Shown in pieces: positions 34,501 through 47,802 of a DNA stretch of 64,000 nucleotides. The stretch lies in contig CM043798.1 of assembly GCA_023974075.1 (NCBI GenBank), positions 26,073,425-26,137,424 on the forward strand. Direction: 5' to 3'. Source of the stretch: Chaenocephalus aceratus (taxonomy: Eukaryota > Chordata > Actinopteri > Perciformes > Channichthyidae). Positions within the stretch are counted from its first letter, which is position 1. Each line of letters starts with the position of its first letter. The translations under genes were made by a program, and so were the position numbers. The notes under the pieces are model-generated. The model saw only the letters and a list, made by a program, of their open reading frames with translations. It had not been told where the DNA came from and did not search any database.

Positions 34501-37500
34501 TTCTTCGTTGATGACCACATTCATGATATATTGACTCTTTAAAATGTGAGTGGGAAGTGGTTTAAGACTGTTCTTTGAAATGTTTGTGACAACATATGGG
34601 GATGTTGCAAATGTCTCTTTTACAACGGTGAAATGTAATAGGATACTTTTTGAAGCTGCTGTTCTAAAGGCATAGATTGCCTCATTGTGACTTTTGTAAT
34701 TACTGCTGATCCTCTTCTCCTTCATCCTCTGCATTCATGACAGAATGCGACTTCCTGTTTTTTTTATAGTCCTCTCTTAGCTTTCTGACTCAATGTATCA
34801 TTGCCTTCCGTTTGGAGTGACGCATATACACTCAATCGTTTCATAACAAATTGAGGCTACCACTTTGTTCTAAATTCAAGGACCAAAAGCTCTTGTTAAT
34901 CCTTGCTTGTAATTGTTGCTTGATTACATCTGTGATTGAAGAACAAATGGAGCAATTTTAAAATCAAAGGGATACATTGGGCATCTTAAGTCTGTTACAT
35001 TACTAGATTGTTTCGAGAGCAGTAGCACCAAGTAGCTTTGCTGGAAAGGCCAATTGCATGCCAGGTAGTTGTTCAATTATGAGCTTTAAAGTGCTAAAGT
35101 CTCAGCCACAGCCAGTTAAGTTGTAATTTCTTAAATATTACAATGATAACAACTGTGTGTGAAGAACAGTTTTTTGTTATTTTTACTCTACGACATATGG
35201 GCCTCCTGATGTTTTTAACATCTCCGGGCCAGTTAAGCCAGCATGTTATTGGAATTAGTTGTAAACTGCACAGTGAAGGATCTTGAACTCAATAAGGTGC
35301 ATAAATCTCTCCCATAATTGTTTTATATACGTTGTTTGTACAGGATCTTATGTGCATTTTCTAAGGAAGCACAAGATTCAATTACCATTCTTAAAACACA
35401 ATCAATTTTTCAACAATAAAAATCCTACTGAATATTCAGCTGGCTTTTTTTCTCCCTGACTATTAGTCCTAAATATTGAGTTTATGATAATGTAAGATGG
35501 AAAAAATATATAAAGTCATCACTATTGAAAAGCTGAGAATGGGGAAATGTGTGATTTAACTTGATTAAAAAGGTTTAAATTGTCAATTTGTTATAAAAAT
35601 ATGTGCTGTTGCTATTAGACTAAATGCATTATTTCCACTAAGCGTTTCATCTCCCTAAACCAACTCCCTCTTAAAAAAGGAAAAACTTTCCATGATTAAT
35701 CTTGAAACTATTTTGTTTGGTTCTCATCACTTTATTTGTTTTTCTCTATCTGTCTAGCATTAGTGAAAGTTTCCTGACAGTTAAAGGGGCTGCTCTCTTC
35801 TTACCTCGAGGAAATGGCTCCTCTCCTTCGTCTGCCTCTCGCTTCTCACAGCTGCGCAGCAAACATGCAGGTGAGGTTAAATGTTCTGTCAAGACAATTG
35901 ACTGTTTGACTCTTAATAGAGCTGTTGGTTAAAATGCTGCCATTTATGGATAACTGCACTTCTTGATACTGATCAAAGATTTGTTTTATTACCCACATCT
36001 TACCAGGAGACATCCAACAGCATCTGCAAACCATGTTCACTCTCCTCAGACCAGAGGACAACATCAAACTGGTGGGTACACTCAGTAGTTAAAACAAAAA
36101 GTAATGTCCTGAGATGTCAATCACATGTAAAGACTTCACAAATTGTTCCTTTCCTGCTCTAGGCGGTGCGTTTGGAGAGCGCACACACTCAGATCACCCG
36201 CTACATGGTGGTGGTCTCAACCAATGGTCGTCAAGACACAGAGGAGAGTGTGGTGCTGGGAATGGATTTCAGTCCTGTAGATAGGTGAGACAGAAACACA
36301 AACACATTCATATTTACCTCCATGTTTGTGCATTAAGTTATAACCTGACATATTTATTTTCCTCCAGTTCATGTTCTGTAGGGATGGTTTTGCCCTTGTG
36401 GAGCGACACATTAATACATCTGGATGGAGATGGGTAAGGAAACATCCAACCTGTTTAATCACATAGATAACACACAATTACAACCAGGCTGCTAAGATGG
36501 CTGACCGCTTTCTTTGACGTTTGATCCTTCTTCTCTTCTTTCTCCCAGGGGTTTCAGTGTGTCAACTGATAACACAGTGCACGTTTTCAAGCCGGTTTCT
36601 GTGCAGGCCATGTGGTGAGTCACACAACTTAGTAGACATCGATATCCATATCTGCTCTTTTATTTTTGCAAGTATTCATCTTGGTATTTTAAGCCTGTCT
36701 CTTCTATTTATTTGAAAGTGTAATTTGTCTCTCTCCCCTTCATCTCCTGTCTCTAAATATGCATTTTCCCTCTCAATTACTTAATCGCAGGTCGGCCCTC
36801 CAGTCCCTCCATAAGGCCTGCGACGTGGCTCGTTGTCACAACTACTTCCCAGGCAGCTTGTTCCTCACCTGGGTCTGCTACTATCAAAGCAGGGTGTACT
36901 CGGACCAGGCCCGCATCAACGAGTGGAACGCCATGCAGGATGTGCAGTCGCACCGTGCAGATTCACCCGTGCTCTTCTCCGACGCGTAAGTATCCAGATC
37001 ATATGGAATATATTTTTTCGGCACATTACTATAAAGTGGTTCAGCAAGACAAACCTTCATATACCAGGCTGTATGTGTGCAGCAACACTTCATAAATGAA
37101 AAAGACTTGCTCCATTTATTCATGTATTTTAATGTCATGGTGTTTCTGCAGACCCACGGAAAGAGAGCTGACTGAGCGTCAGATCAAAAACAGTTTGAGG
37201 GAGATCATGATGCAGAAAGATCTTGAGAATGTCACCAGCAAAGAGGTGAGTCAGCGCCTTAGATGCTGGATTTGAAGATGCTCCAAACAGATAGAATATC
37301 ACTGATATTTGGTGAAATGTCACTGAGTTATGAAGTCCCTCTTTTTAAGGAATTGCATGAAAAAAAAGATGTTGGAGTTCCTTTTTAGTCACTCTTTTAG
37401 CAAATGCCTGTATTTGAGGCTTGGGTTTGCTGTTTTAAAATAAACGTGTGTTTGTCTGGTTGTGTTCCATAGATCCGAACAGAGCTGGAGATGCACATGA

Positions 37501-40500
37501 CATGCAACCTGCGAGAGTTCAAGGAGTACATCGACAATGAGATGATCGTCATTCTGGGCCAGATGGACAGTCCTACGGAGATCTTTGATCACGTCTTCTT
37601 GGTAGGTTCCTCATTACACCTCCAGGCAACCATTGCTGCATTTATGATTTATTTTGATCTGATTACGTACATATAAGAACACTTAAAAATAAAGTATCAG
37701 TTGATTTAAAGTAAGATATATGAGTATTAGTTGTAAATCATGCTCTAAGCAATGTCAGGGACCCCAGTTAAATCTGAGATCTTCTTGTGTTAGTCAAAGT
37801 TTCTCCCAATTTTAGGGTTATTTGTTTGGTTTGGACTTGGAGTGCACAGTGGATGTCGGGCATGCCTTGCAACAGGATTTAAGCATTATGAAAAGCTCAG
37901 TTGAAGGCTCTGAGCTAGTCTTGAGGATTGCTTTTGTTTCCTACAGGGATCTGAGTGGAATGCATCCAATTTGGAGGAGCTGCAGAAGAGCGGGTAAGCA
38001 AGGGGACACAAACAACAACACAGAACAAATAACAAGCTGTACTGAAGACATAATGTATCATATGATAGGACCCTAACAATACTTCCTTATAAACTGAATG
38101 TTTTTTAACTAAAGTATTCTATATCTGTTATTCAAACAGACTGCACATTCAATCATCTCTCTTTTTCTGATCTATCCTCTTATTCTCATGCAGGGTTCAG
38201 TACATCTTGAATGTAACCAGGGAGATTGATAACTTCTTCCCCGGTGTGTTTGAGTACCACAACATCCGTGTGTATGATGAGGAGGCCACTGACCTTCTTG
38301 CCTATTGGAATGAAACCTTCAAGTTTATAACTAGAGCCAAGTGAGTTTCTGACAACTGCATGATTTGTTTATATCTTCTCATCTTGGGACTTTACAGAAA
38401 TGTTGACAATGACATGCTGAAACCTTCTTAATGTATTCTTATTAACTCCAGGAAAGCCGGTTCCAAGTGTTTGGTGCACTGTAAGATGGGCGTCAGTCGC
38501 TCTGCAGCTACAGTGATCGCGTACGCCATGAAGGAGCACGGATGGGACCTGAAGAAAGCTTTTGATTTCGTCAAGGAGCGTCGAACTGTGACCAAGCCTA
38601 ACCCTTCCTTTATGAGACAGCTGGAGGAGTATCAGGGCATACTGCTGGCCAGGTACTCATAAAAACACTCACAAGTACATTTAATGTGATCTGTATCATG
38701 ATGCCAATTCTGCATGGACTGCCTGATTTGCTAAGGCTAATAAATACCATGTGGATGAAGCAGAAAGGTCAAACGCAGTTATACTTTCAACTGTTTAATG
38801 ATGTGCACAGGCTATTCATGTATCAATGCACACTCTGTAGATGATTACTCTGAACCAGAAAGCAAAGGTTTCTTTGAGTTTGCGAACCGTTTAGTAGTTA
38901 CTCTGGCAGAGTTTATAATTTTGCCTTCAGCATATCAGCAATGTGATATGTAAGGTAAGGCAAGTTTATTTATATAGCACTTTTCAACACAAGGCAATTC
39001 AAAGTGCTTTACAAAAAATGAAAGACATTAAGAAAATGGCATTTAAAATCAGTCATTAAAAAGAAAAGCTAATAAAATAAACATTAAAAGAAAAAATACA
39101 TGGATAACATTTACAGTGCAGTTTAAGATATGAATAGTTCAATTAAAAGCAGCGACAAAAAGATAAGTCTTCAGCCTGGATTTAAAAGTAGTAAGAGTTC
39201 CAGTGGACCTGCAGGTTTCTGGGAGTTTGTTCCAGATATTTGGAGCATAATAACTGAACGCTGCTTTACCATGTTTAGTTCTGACTCTGGGGACAGAAAG
39301 CTGACCAATCCCTGAAGACCTGGATGGTTCATAATTTAGCAGGAGGTCAGAAATGTATTTTGGGCCTAAACCATTCAGTGCTTTATAAACCAGCAGCAGT
39401 ATTTTGAAATATATTCTTTGACACACAGGAAGCCAGTGTAAAGACTTCAGAACAGGAGTGATGTGATCCACTTTCTTAGTGTTAGTGAGGACCCGAGCAG
39501 CGGCTTCCTGAATCAGCTGCAGCTTTCTAATATATTTTTTAGAGAGACCTGTGAAGACACCATTGCAGTAGTCGAGTCTACTGAAGATAAAAGCATGGAC
39601 AAGTTTTTCCAAATCCTGCTGTGACATTAGTCTTTTAATCCTAGATATATTCTTTAGGTGATAGTAGGCTGATTTAGTAACTGTTTTAATGTGACTGTTG
39701 AAACTCAGGTCAGAGTCCATGACTACACCTAGATTTCTGGCTTTATCTGTTGTTTTGAACATTGCAGACTGAAGCTCAGCGCTAACTTTTATACGTTCTG
39801 CCTTGGCTCCAAAAACCATTACCTCAGTTTTATCTTTGTTTAATTGAAGAAAGTTCTGACACATCCAGTCATTGATTTGTTCAATGCACTTACTCAGTGT
39901 TTGAATTGGAGCATAGTCTCCTGGTGAAATAGTTACGTAAATTTGTGTGTCATCTGCATAGCTATGGTAACTTATTTTGTTGTTCTTCATTATCTGAGCC
40001 AGTGGTAGCATGTAGACGTTAAAGAGAAGAGGCCCCAAGATGGAGCCTTGAGGTACCCCACATGTCATATTTGTCAACTCAGATGTGTATTTACCTATAG
40101 AAACAAAGTTGTTTCTGTCCTTTAAGTAGGATTCAAACCAATTTAGAACTGTTTCCGAAAGTCCCACCCAGTTTTCCAGTCGGTCTAGTAATATGTTGTG
40201 GTTAACAGTGTCAAACGCAGCACTGAGATCTAATAATACTAACACTGAAGTTCTGCCACTGTCTGTGTTTAAGTGGATGTCATTGAAGACCTTTACAAGA
40301 GCAGTCTCAGTGCTGTGGTTTGGACGAAAGCCTGACTGGAACACATCGAAACAACTATTTAAATGCAAGAAATTACTCAACTGTTGAAAAACAACTTTTT
40401 CAATGATTTTACCTAGAAATGGCAGGTTTGATATGGGCCTGTAATTGTTCATTACTGAAGCATCTCGATTATTCTTTTTTAAGAGCGGTTTAATGACTGC

Positions 40501-43500
40501 AGTTTTCAGGGCCTGTGGAAAAATACCTGAGTGAAGAGATTTGTTTACTATATGAAGTAGATCTGAGGCCGTGCAAGGCAAAACATCTTTGAAAAATCCT
40601 GTTGGAATAATATCAAGGCAGCAGGAGGAGGATTTCAGAAGTTCAATAATGTTTTTATCATTAATCTGATAGAATTGTGTCATGGTGTTTTAAGTGGACA
40701 CAGAGACAACACATTTGCTGTACCTGATGCAGAGGCACTGACTGCTTGTTTGATTTTCTGAATTTTGTCAGTGCAAAATCATTGCACGCCCTGGTGGATA
40801 GAAATTCAGAGGCTACTGACACTGGGGGTTAGTTAGTCTGTCGACGGTAGCAAACAAGGCACGTGCGTTGTTTTTGTTTTTGGTAATGATGTCAGAGAAG
40901 AACGATTGTCGTGCGTTTTTCAATTCCAAATTATAAAGGCCAAGTCTCTCTTTATAGATTTCAAAGTGAACCTGGAGATTTGTTTTTCGCCACCTGCGTT
41001 CAGCTTTTCGACATTCTCTTTTTTCTGTTTTCACGGTCATGGCCTTTCTCCATGGAGATATTTTCTTGCCAGACACTTCCTTTACCTTAGTTGGAGCAAT
41101 GGCATCTATAACATTTTTAATTTTTGAATTAAAATGATCTACTAGCTCCTTTACTGAGATGTTAGCAGGGGCAAGTGTGGAAGAAAAATTCTGAGTAAAC
41201 ATTTCCCTAGTATTTTCAGTTAAATATTGCTTTGTGGTTATCTCTTTTTGAACATTTTTGTGAACAGAAATAGAGCTCTCAAAGAAAACACAGGAATGGT
41301 CAGAGAGTGCAACATCAGTCATCACAACCTTAGAGATATTCAGACCCTTTGAGATAATTAAGTCCAGAGTGTGCCCCTTATTGTGCGTGGGCTCGTCACA
41401 TGCTGAGTCAGTCCATAGCTATCAAGAACAGAAAACAGTTCTTTTGCCCCTCTGTCCTGGGGGTTGTCAACATGGATGTTAAAATCACCAACAATGACTA
41501 GATGGTCAAAGTCAATACACACAATAGACAGCAGTTCAGTAAAGTCATCATAAAAGCTTGCACAGTATTTGGGTGGTCTATAGATATTTAAGAACAGAGC
41601 TCGAGAGGAGCATTTCAGCTGAAGGGCCACATATTCAAAAGAAGCAAAGTTCCCATAAGATATCCTCTTGCATTGAATGGAATCATTGAACAAAATAGCA
41701 ACTCCACCCCCTTTCTTATGCATTCTTTCCTGGCTCATAAAACTAAAGTTGGGAGGTGTTGATTCGATAAGAACAGCTGCACTGTTATTTTGTTCAATCC
41801 AAGTTTCCGTTAAAAACATAAAATCGAGATTGTGCTTAGTGATAAAATCACTAATCAAAACTGCATTCTGTGATGTATTACATTTTTCTGCAGAACAAGC
41901 TGTACATGCAACTGTCATTACCTCACATGGCTGACATATTAGCAAACAGCTGATGATTTACACATCAAGCAGACATGGCGCAATATTATCTGAAAGAAAT
42001 GTTATGATATGTTATGATAATTATTTATTTGATTATTGATCTGTGCATTAGTGTGCTTTCATATTAGTTTAGTATCTGTGACCCAATACATTTAGATAAA
42101 ATAACCTAAAATGTAAATGTTTATACTATGTGTTAGCATACATATTATAGGAGTGACATGAGAAGACTCTACTAATCGTATCCTTTTGGTTTCCCCCTAC
42201 AGTAAACAGAGGCACAACAAACTGTGGCGTTCTCACTCTGACAGCGACCTGTCTGATAACCATGAGCCGCTCTCTAAATCTCACGCACAACCGCTCAGCC
42301 TGGGCCGCTTAGACCCCCACAACCAGGCCGGCAGCGAGCCTGGCCCCTCGGTGAGAGAACTGCTGGATTCACTGGGAACCTCGGCAAAGACTCGCAAAGC
42401 AACACACTCCACCAGCCAGCCTGATACTGGCATCCACTCCAAGCTCAGCTCCTCATCCTTTGGGGGGATGGCAGCTATAAAAGGCAATGCTGAAGCTCAA
42501 AGGCTGGAGGCTCCTTCTCATTCTGCTGTTATCCAAATCAGCCAATCAGACCCGTCCTGTCCCGAACCCACAGCTGGCTCTGTGTCTCCGTTATCTCCTC
42601 CGCTCTCCAACGGTGTGTCTGACTCTGAGGAGCAGCCCTCATCGCCTCCTCTCTCCGAGCCAAGGGCCGCCACGGTGGTGCCGGAGCCTCTCAAGACTGA
42701 CATGGTGACAGAGACTGTTTTAGCTGGCCAGCCTCACCCACCTCCCTCCTTCCAAGACCTCCCCCTCTCCCCTGCTCCATCTCCAACTCCAGTCTGCACG
42801 GGTGAGGTTATCAAACCGCAGCTGTTGTCCTGCTCTCTGCCTGTGGTAAAACCCATGCTAGTGTCCGTGCCTGAGCCCATGACAACACAAACACCGAGCA
42901 CACAACAGGCTGGACCCCAGAGTCTGCCTGCACCAGTGCCTGTCCCAAAAACAGACTGTGACCAACAGATGTGTAGCTTGTCTTTGGACAGCTTACCAGC
43001 ACATCCTCCCTCTACTAGTCATTTAGTCAGCTACCACGGTGCCATTCCACAAGACGGCGAGTTGCTGTTCGGCCACAGCGCAGATCACATTAACTTTTTC
43101 AGTGCCAGAGAAAAGTTCAAGGGAATGAGTCAAGATGATAAAACTCAGTGTGCCGCAGTGCAGCAGTTGCCCCAGCAGAAGAGTTGTGGCAAGGAACAAC
43201 AACAACAACAACAACAACAACTGCCTGGTGAGGGGAAGGATGAGGAGAAAAGAAAGGTAAGGGGGAGTGTTTGTAGAAAAGAAATCAAAATCAATGCACT
43301 TATTTCCATTGTAAACATAGCAGTATGTTTAAGCTTAGGGTCACTGACTTTCATCAGAGCTACTCTTAGGCTCTGACAAAGGTCTCAGTTTGGTTGCTTT
43401 TGGAGATAAGTGTGCAGATGTAGTAATCTTTTTCAAGTCTATGCTTGTGTGAAATGCCTGATTTTGGAAGTGTCATAGTGGTCAAATGTAAGTATCAAAT

Positions 43501-44972
43501 CATTAATTTGTTTGTTTAGCTTTTATATTCTTGAGTCCATGGCGCCACCTGGTGCCTATGTATGGTATGTTCCATGCAGTATATCTGTCACATTACTCTC
43601 CATTTTACTTGAATGTTATTTGAACACCTTTATAGATATATTAAAACTATTGTTTGGCATTTAAACTGAGTTATGATTTATGTTTTCTTTGTAGGAAATG
43701 TCCGTCCCTGTGCAGGTCACAGATCTGAAGCCTGCAGAGGACTCAGAGTCTGAGGACCAGGATGTGAAGAAGTCGGTGCCGGAAATAAAGGATGAAGATG
43801 TTTTATCACAAAAGGAAGCTGAGCATGTTAAAGATGAAGTAAAAAACAAAGAAGAAGAGGAGGAGGCGGCCCCTGCTCGTCTGTACAGTGATTGGACGAG
43901 GGGCTCCGTGCGGCGCGTCACACGACAGCTAGAGCAAAGAATGAAACAGGATCATGAGACTTCGTCGCCCTCCTCATCTCCTCCGTCCCTCTCCGGCAGC
44001 TCCTCCTGCTCTCAGCAGCGTCCACACAGTGTCCATAATGTGACAATGTCCAATACCCAGGATGCATCAGCTGGCTCACAGCTGTCAAGCCGGGTGCAAG
44101 GAGATGAGGATGCATTTAGACCAGTTAAAAGGGACAGTGGTAATTTAGTTGAAATGAGGGCATTACGAAATAATGACGTAAGCACAAAAGGACACAAACT
44201 CCATCCTTCTGAAAGATTGCTCTCTACCTCTTCTTCTTTCCACCGCTCTGCCCACTCTCCCTTCGCCTCCGTCAACTTCCTGTGTTTGGAGGGCGTGACA
44301 GAGTTGGAGTCAGCCACAGACTGGGACTGTTTTACAGAGGGACCTCATTGTGACATTATCATGAGGGAGACTTGGGAGACTCTGTGTGAGCTGGGTGCCT
44401 TCCTGCAGCAGGTGAGCAAGGAGGGAGGCTGCAAGGCCCGCTGCGTGGACCAGGTGTTCGGCCTCAGCGCCGGAACCACCCAGAAACGAGGTGTAGGCAA
44501 CCAGAAGAGGGTCAAAGAGGTGGAGGCAAGGATTCGCCAGGCGGGACTGACCCCTCCATCCCTGATGAAGCGCTCGGCCTCTCTGGCCAAACTGGGTTGC
44601 CTAGAGCTGCTGGCCAACGACCTGAGTGAGTGGGAGATCAGCCGCTCGCCCGTAGCCCCGTCCTCCGCAGAGCCTGAGACCCACACAACCAGCGATGAGT
44701 CCAAGAAGCAGCGCGTCCACAACTCGTCTTCCTCAGCCGAACAGCAGACGGAAGACATTGAGACTGGAGAGGAGAGGCTTTCTGAAGCTGGAGAAACCTC
44801 ACCAGGAGTCTCTCCACAATCCAGTCCGCAGAAAGGAGAACTGCCTAACGCTGACCAAGTCTCTCCCGACTCACATGGGCTGTCACTCACGGCAACAAGG
44901 CAGCAGTATGGAAGGACTCACCCCCTGAATCAGCTCAAGAAAAGAACTAGTACTGTTTACCATACCATTTAA
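22569..44972 (+). CDS. ssh2: Slingshot protein phosphatase 2 (cofilin phosphatase)
   Basis: Dephosphorylates and so activates ADF/cofilin, promoting actin filament turnover. Exons: 22569-22631 (MALVTVQRSPTPS), 26318-26362, 35758-35870 (ISESFLTVKGAALFLPRGNG), 36007-36071, 36163-36284, 36368-36433, 36549-36614, 36791-36985, 37152-37245, 37473-37601, 37947-37993, 38194-38340, 38452-38652, 42203-43256, 43695-44972; about 1227 aa. Order: SSH N-terminal domains (~40-245), DEK-C-like segment (~260-315), dual-specificity phosphatase (~320-450) with HCKMGVSRS, nucleophile Cys ~394 (38480-38482) and VYDEEATD supplying the acid, then a long disordered tail with SKQRHNKLWRSHSDSDLSD and C-terminal RTHPLNQLKKR. 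An eight-Gln (CAA) run is at 43197-43220. Matches SSH2 rather than SSH1/3 by its N-terminus and NEW…MQDVQSH. Exon 2 has one base too many for the exon 3 phase (see findings). Confidence 0.95.
22632..26317 (+). other. ssh2 intron 1
   Basis: No coding exon recognised. Contains (TG)n at about 23360-23396. Antisense open frames near 24340-24825 lack splice context or domain identity. Confidence 0.45.
26632..27323. mobile_element. piggyBac-like MITE with TTAA target site
   Basis: Flanked by TTAA at 26628-26631 and 27324-27327. Terminal inverted repeats AGGGGACCTATCATGC (left) and GCATAATAGGAGACCT (right) match over about 16 bp with a few mismatches. No transposase frame is present, so it is non-autonomous. 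TTAA duplication is the hallmark of piggyBac transposition. It lies in an ssh2 intron. Confidence 0.7.
27324..28938 (+). other. ssh2 intron, no exon recognised
   Basis: A splice-bounded 37-nt segment at 28716-28752 was considered as a cassette exon but does not fit the phases of its neighbours. Otherwise nothing is recognised. Confidence 0.4.
28939..30877. mobile_element. Nested hAT-like elements in an ssh2 intron
   Basis: The outer ends are CAGTGTTTTCCCCTAG (28939) and TATAGGGGAAACACTG (to 30877), inverted repeats typical of hAT elements. Inside, another start CAGGGCCGGTTCTAG at 29110 may pair with ATCGGCCCT ending near 30771. Within that, CAGGAGTGGCCAACCCGCGG at 29782 is a third hAT-type end. 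No 8-bp target duplication is clear and no transposase frame remains. Boundaries of the inner elements are tentative. Confidence 0.5.
30878..33800 (+). other. ssh2 intron, nothing recognised
   Basis: AT-rich intronic sequence between the nested transposons and the alternative ssh2 first exon. No coding exon or named repeat was recognised. Confidence 0.4.
33840..34067 (+). CDS. ssh2: ssh2 alternative first coding exon (isoform with Cys-rich N-terminus)
   Basis: A GC-rich island in an otherwise AT-rich intron. ATG at 33940 opens 42 codons plus 2 nt: MPPGVVSAPRSS, then a Cys-rich CFCACCGG, then YFTENSVIYQGEIYQ, ending at 34067 before GTAAGT. Its phase-2 end joins the common exon at 35758 exactly, giving EIYQL-ISESFLTVKG. 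This predicts a second promoter and an isoform of about 1234 aa lacking the MALVTVQRSPTP start. The clustered cysteines (CFCACC) could be palmitoylated; that is inference. The exon's 5' boundary is not known. Confidence 0.75.
34068..35757 (+). other. ssh2 intron before common exon 3
   Basis: AT-rich, with a G9-type run near 34243. No exon or repeat family recognised. Confidence 0.4.
38943..41945 (-). mobile_element. L2/CR1-like LINE, 5'-truncated and frameshifted, in an ssh2 intron
   Basis: On the minus strand the order is endonuclease, then reverse transcriptase. The endonuclease (41945-41358) has FLTETWI, KKGGGVAILF, IYRPP and VGDFNIH. A linker piece spans 41325-40813. The RT frame (40683-39139, about 514 codons) has NYRPISNLPFL, GFRPNHSTETALVKV, LDLSAAFDTVNH, GVPQGSILGPLLF, the catalytic SYADDTQIY and C-terminal WNKLPE. 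The frames are broken between pieces, with a stop plus one-base shift near 40684 and another near 40812, so the copy is inactive. The 3' end carries TATATAAATAAACTTGCC and a short CCTTACCTTAC tail. It inserted between phosphatase exon 38452-38652 and exon 42203. Confidence 0.85.
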
Positions 44973-46540
44973 CCCTCACTGTGTCCGTCTCCATGTGTGG
45001 GTGTGTTTGTATGTGTGTGTGTTTGTGTGTGCGAGAGCGAGAGGGATTATGCACACCTGTGAGAAATAGAAATCAAGTGCATACATGTTGGATTTATTCA
45101 GTAAAACAAACCAATGCCTCTTGCCTTAAAGGATACGATCACATTCGTCTGTACATTTTTCTCTGCAGATCTGCTGAGGGCCTCTGTGATATCTGACATA
45201 TGAGACTTTTCTCAGAGCAAGAACAGTGACAAGGCTATGAAGGGTCCGGTCAATTGGTAATAAAACTTGAGTCAAATTGGGAGAAGCGCTGTGATGTGTA
45301 AACACTTTCTAAAACAGTCATCAAAATAAATATCTTGTTTCAATTGTTATATACCTGAGCCTGCACATATTCACTCCCTTCACCATTGCTGGTTCCTGAT
45401 CGCTGTTGGTTTTTTGGATTGTCCGACCTGGTGTTAGGTGGAATGTAGTTTTATTTTCTTTCCTCTTTCCTTCAGTTTTTGCTATTTGTGCTGGGTAACT
45501 GCCAAACAAATGATACAGCCAGTACAATCTGACGGTAAATAATGTACTCTACATCAATCTAAGGCTATAACACACTTCTCAAGTTTGGCAGAAAAACAGT
45601 GACAATACCAAGCAAGGTCAATTCTGCTCTCTAGGGACTGATTATTAACATGGGTTGTGCTAACAGCTGCACATCTAAGCACAAAGAGCTCAAGTCGACC
45701 CAAAGACACAGGGACATCAACAGAAAATGACTGCATACTTGTTTTTATGAAACAAAATGCAAAGAAAAAGAGGCATGCTTTTTTTATATATATATATTTG
45801 TTTTGACTATAGAATACCTCAGTAAGTCTGAACCATATCTCACCTTAATGAACGTCAGACTCTGGATTCCTGGAATGTTTGCGACTCAGAAACAATTTCC
45901 ACTTCACTGCTCGAGGTGAAGTGCTCTCGTCTCTCATACGTCCTTTCTCAGTTCTGATGCCACTCAAACTAGACATGTTATGTATGTGTTACTGTGTGGG
46001 AGAAGGGTAGTTTAGGGGCAGGGGGCTGAAAGCAGAGTGTGTATTTGTGAGGTTTCTGCGATGTTCTCTTTGGGATGTAAAGGTCTATATTGTGAGTGTT
46101 GAACATTTTTGGAACTGTACATGTTTTTATATCTGGTTTGTGACTGTGTGTGTGAGTGCGACTGTGCAGCACAATTTAACTATGTGGGTGTGTACTTTTT
46201 TTTTTTTAATTAATCTCTTTTGTACACATTTTAGGAGTGTGTCTGTGACTGGCAAATGAGGCTTCTCTGCAGTCTATCAAAATGTCTGTACAGGGAGGTC
46301 TGTCATACATGCACTTTACTCCCTTTTTCTTTTTAATGTGGCTCTTTTTTTTTTTTTTTTAAATGTATGGTTGCTACTTTTGGGGAGCATGCTTAGGTAG
46401 TAGCAGCTGTTGTGTATGGGTGTCTATTGTCAAAAACTGAGTTTTTCATTTGTTTTATTTTAAACTATCAGTGTAAATATTCTTTTATATCATGTGCTCC
46501 AACTGTGACCATTAAACAATGGAAAGTATTGAGTCTATGT
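44973..46540 (+). other. ssh2 3' UTR (inferred)
   Basis: Follows the TAA at 44970-44972. It contains TG repeats near 45000-45030 and T-rich stretches, and ends after ATTAAA at 46511-46516, a common poly(A) signal variant. An earlier AATAAA near 45326 could give a short form. Confidence 0.55.
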
Positions 46541-47283
46541 TGCTGTGTGAGTGTTTTTACAGTAATGTAAGTCAAGACAAGATGTGTTTTTTTAATTAAG
46601 CAAAGACTTATAGATTTGAATTGTTTAGTCTATGAAATGTCCAAAAACGCTGAAGAAATTATACACATTCCAAACCTTGGGACACATCTTTAACTTGCTT
46701 ATTTGTTTTGACTGACAGTTCAAAGCTGAATATATTGAATGTACTATTATATAACATGGATTATAGCAGAACATCTCTACATTTAGTTAGGACCAGTTCT
46801 GTTTATGGACCAATGTCAGAGCACATTCACTGTGAATGTGTTAACACTAATTTATTTCGCCTATGGTTAACTTCTCAATGTTTTGCACAGCATCGGGAGT
46901 GTTTTTCATTATAAGAGGTGAGTATGATCTATTTTACTTACTTACTTTTACTTACTTACTTACTACGTTTAGTATTTGTTTTAAAATAGGAAGTAGTTTC
47001 AATGGAAACTGTTATCCTTAAAACTTTATTGGGGAAAACTGCAGGTTAAGCCAGCAGGAAAATCGTTTGCATGTATTTAAATCCAAACCCAAATGTAGTT
47101 TTAGTGAAACAAATATCCAGTCAGGGGTTAATTTAAATACTATACAAATCTGTACTCAAAACAAGTAGCTGCAGCAGTATGAGCTACAAAAGGGAAAATG
47201 GAAACCTCAAGATTATTGTTTTATAAATGGAGTCTTTGGAAACATCTTATCACTGAAAACTCATATAAAGTACAGTTGATCAT
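46541..47283. other. ssh2-coro6 intergenic, nothing recognised
   Basis: Contains a short (ACTT)n stretch around 46935-46965. No gene was recognised. Confidence 0.4.
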
Positions 47284-47291
47284 GTGACAAA

Positions 47292-47802
47292 CATTGGTGT
47301 AAAGTAACTAAGTAGATTTACTCAATTACTGTACTTAAGTAATTTTGAGGGACTTGTACTTTACATGAGTATTTCAACGTTTTACTTTGTCCCTTTACTC
47401 CTCTGCAATTCAGAGTTCAATAGTGTGCGTTTACTATATATTTATTACCTTTAGTTACTTTGCATATTTGGATTGATGATATGAAATACAATCAATACTA
47501 AAATAAAGCTTTTTTTCTAAACCTGGAGTAAATTCACAAGCTAACCTGAGGTATACAAAGAAATCAAAATGTACTGCGCCTTAGATAAAAACTTCAATGC
47601 ATCAAACATTATGATTAAAATATACAATATATATATAATTCAGAAATGGGCCATTCTGCATAATGAGTACTTTGCTGCTAATACTTTTGTACTTTTACTT
47701 AAGTATCATATTGAATGCAGGACTTTTATTTATAACACAGATTATTCCTACACTCTGGTAGCCTACTTTTACAACAACACCTGAGTACTTCTTCCACCTC
47801 TG
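47292..47802. mobile_element. hAT-like MITE with 8-bp target duplication, copy 2
   Basis: Ends CATTGGTGTAAAGTAAC (left) and ACTTCTTCCACCTCTG (right) are degenerate inverted repeats of the CAGNGGTGG type. GTGACAAA flanks it exactly at 47284-47291 and 47803-47810, an 8-bp duplication as hAT elements make. It is internally homologous to 21917-22248 and has no coding capacity. Confidence 0.72.

Noticed and set aside
42281..44890. Several long minus-strand frames opposite ssh2 tail exons
   Set aside because: They are antisense shadows of the GC-rich ssh2 coding exons 42203-43256 and 43695-44972.
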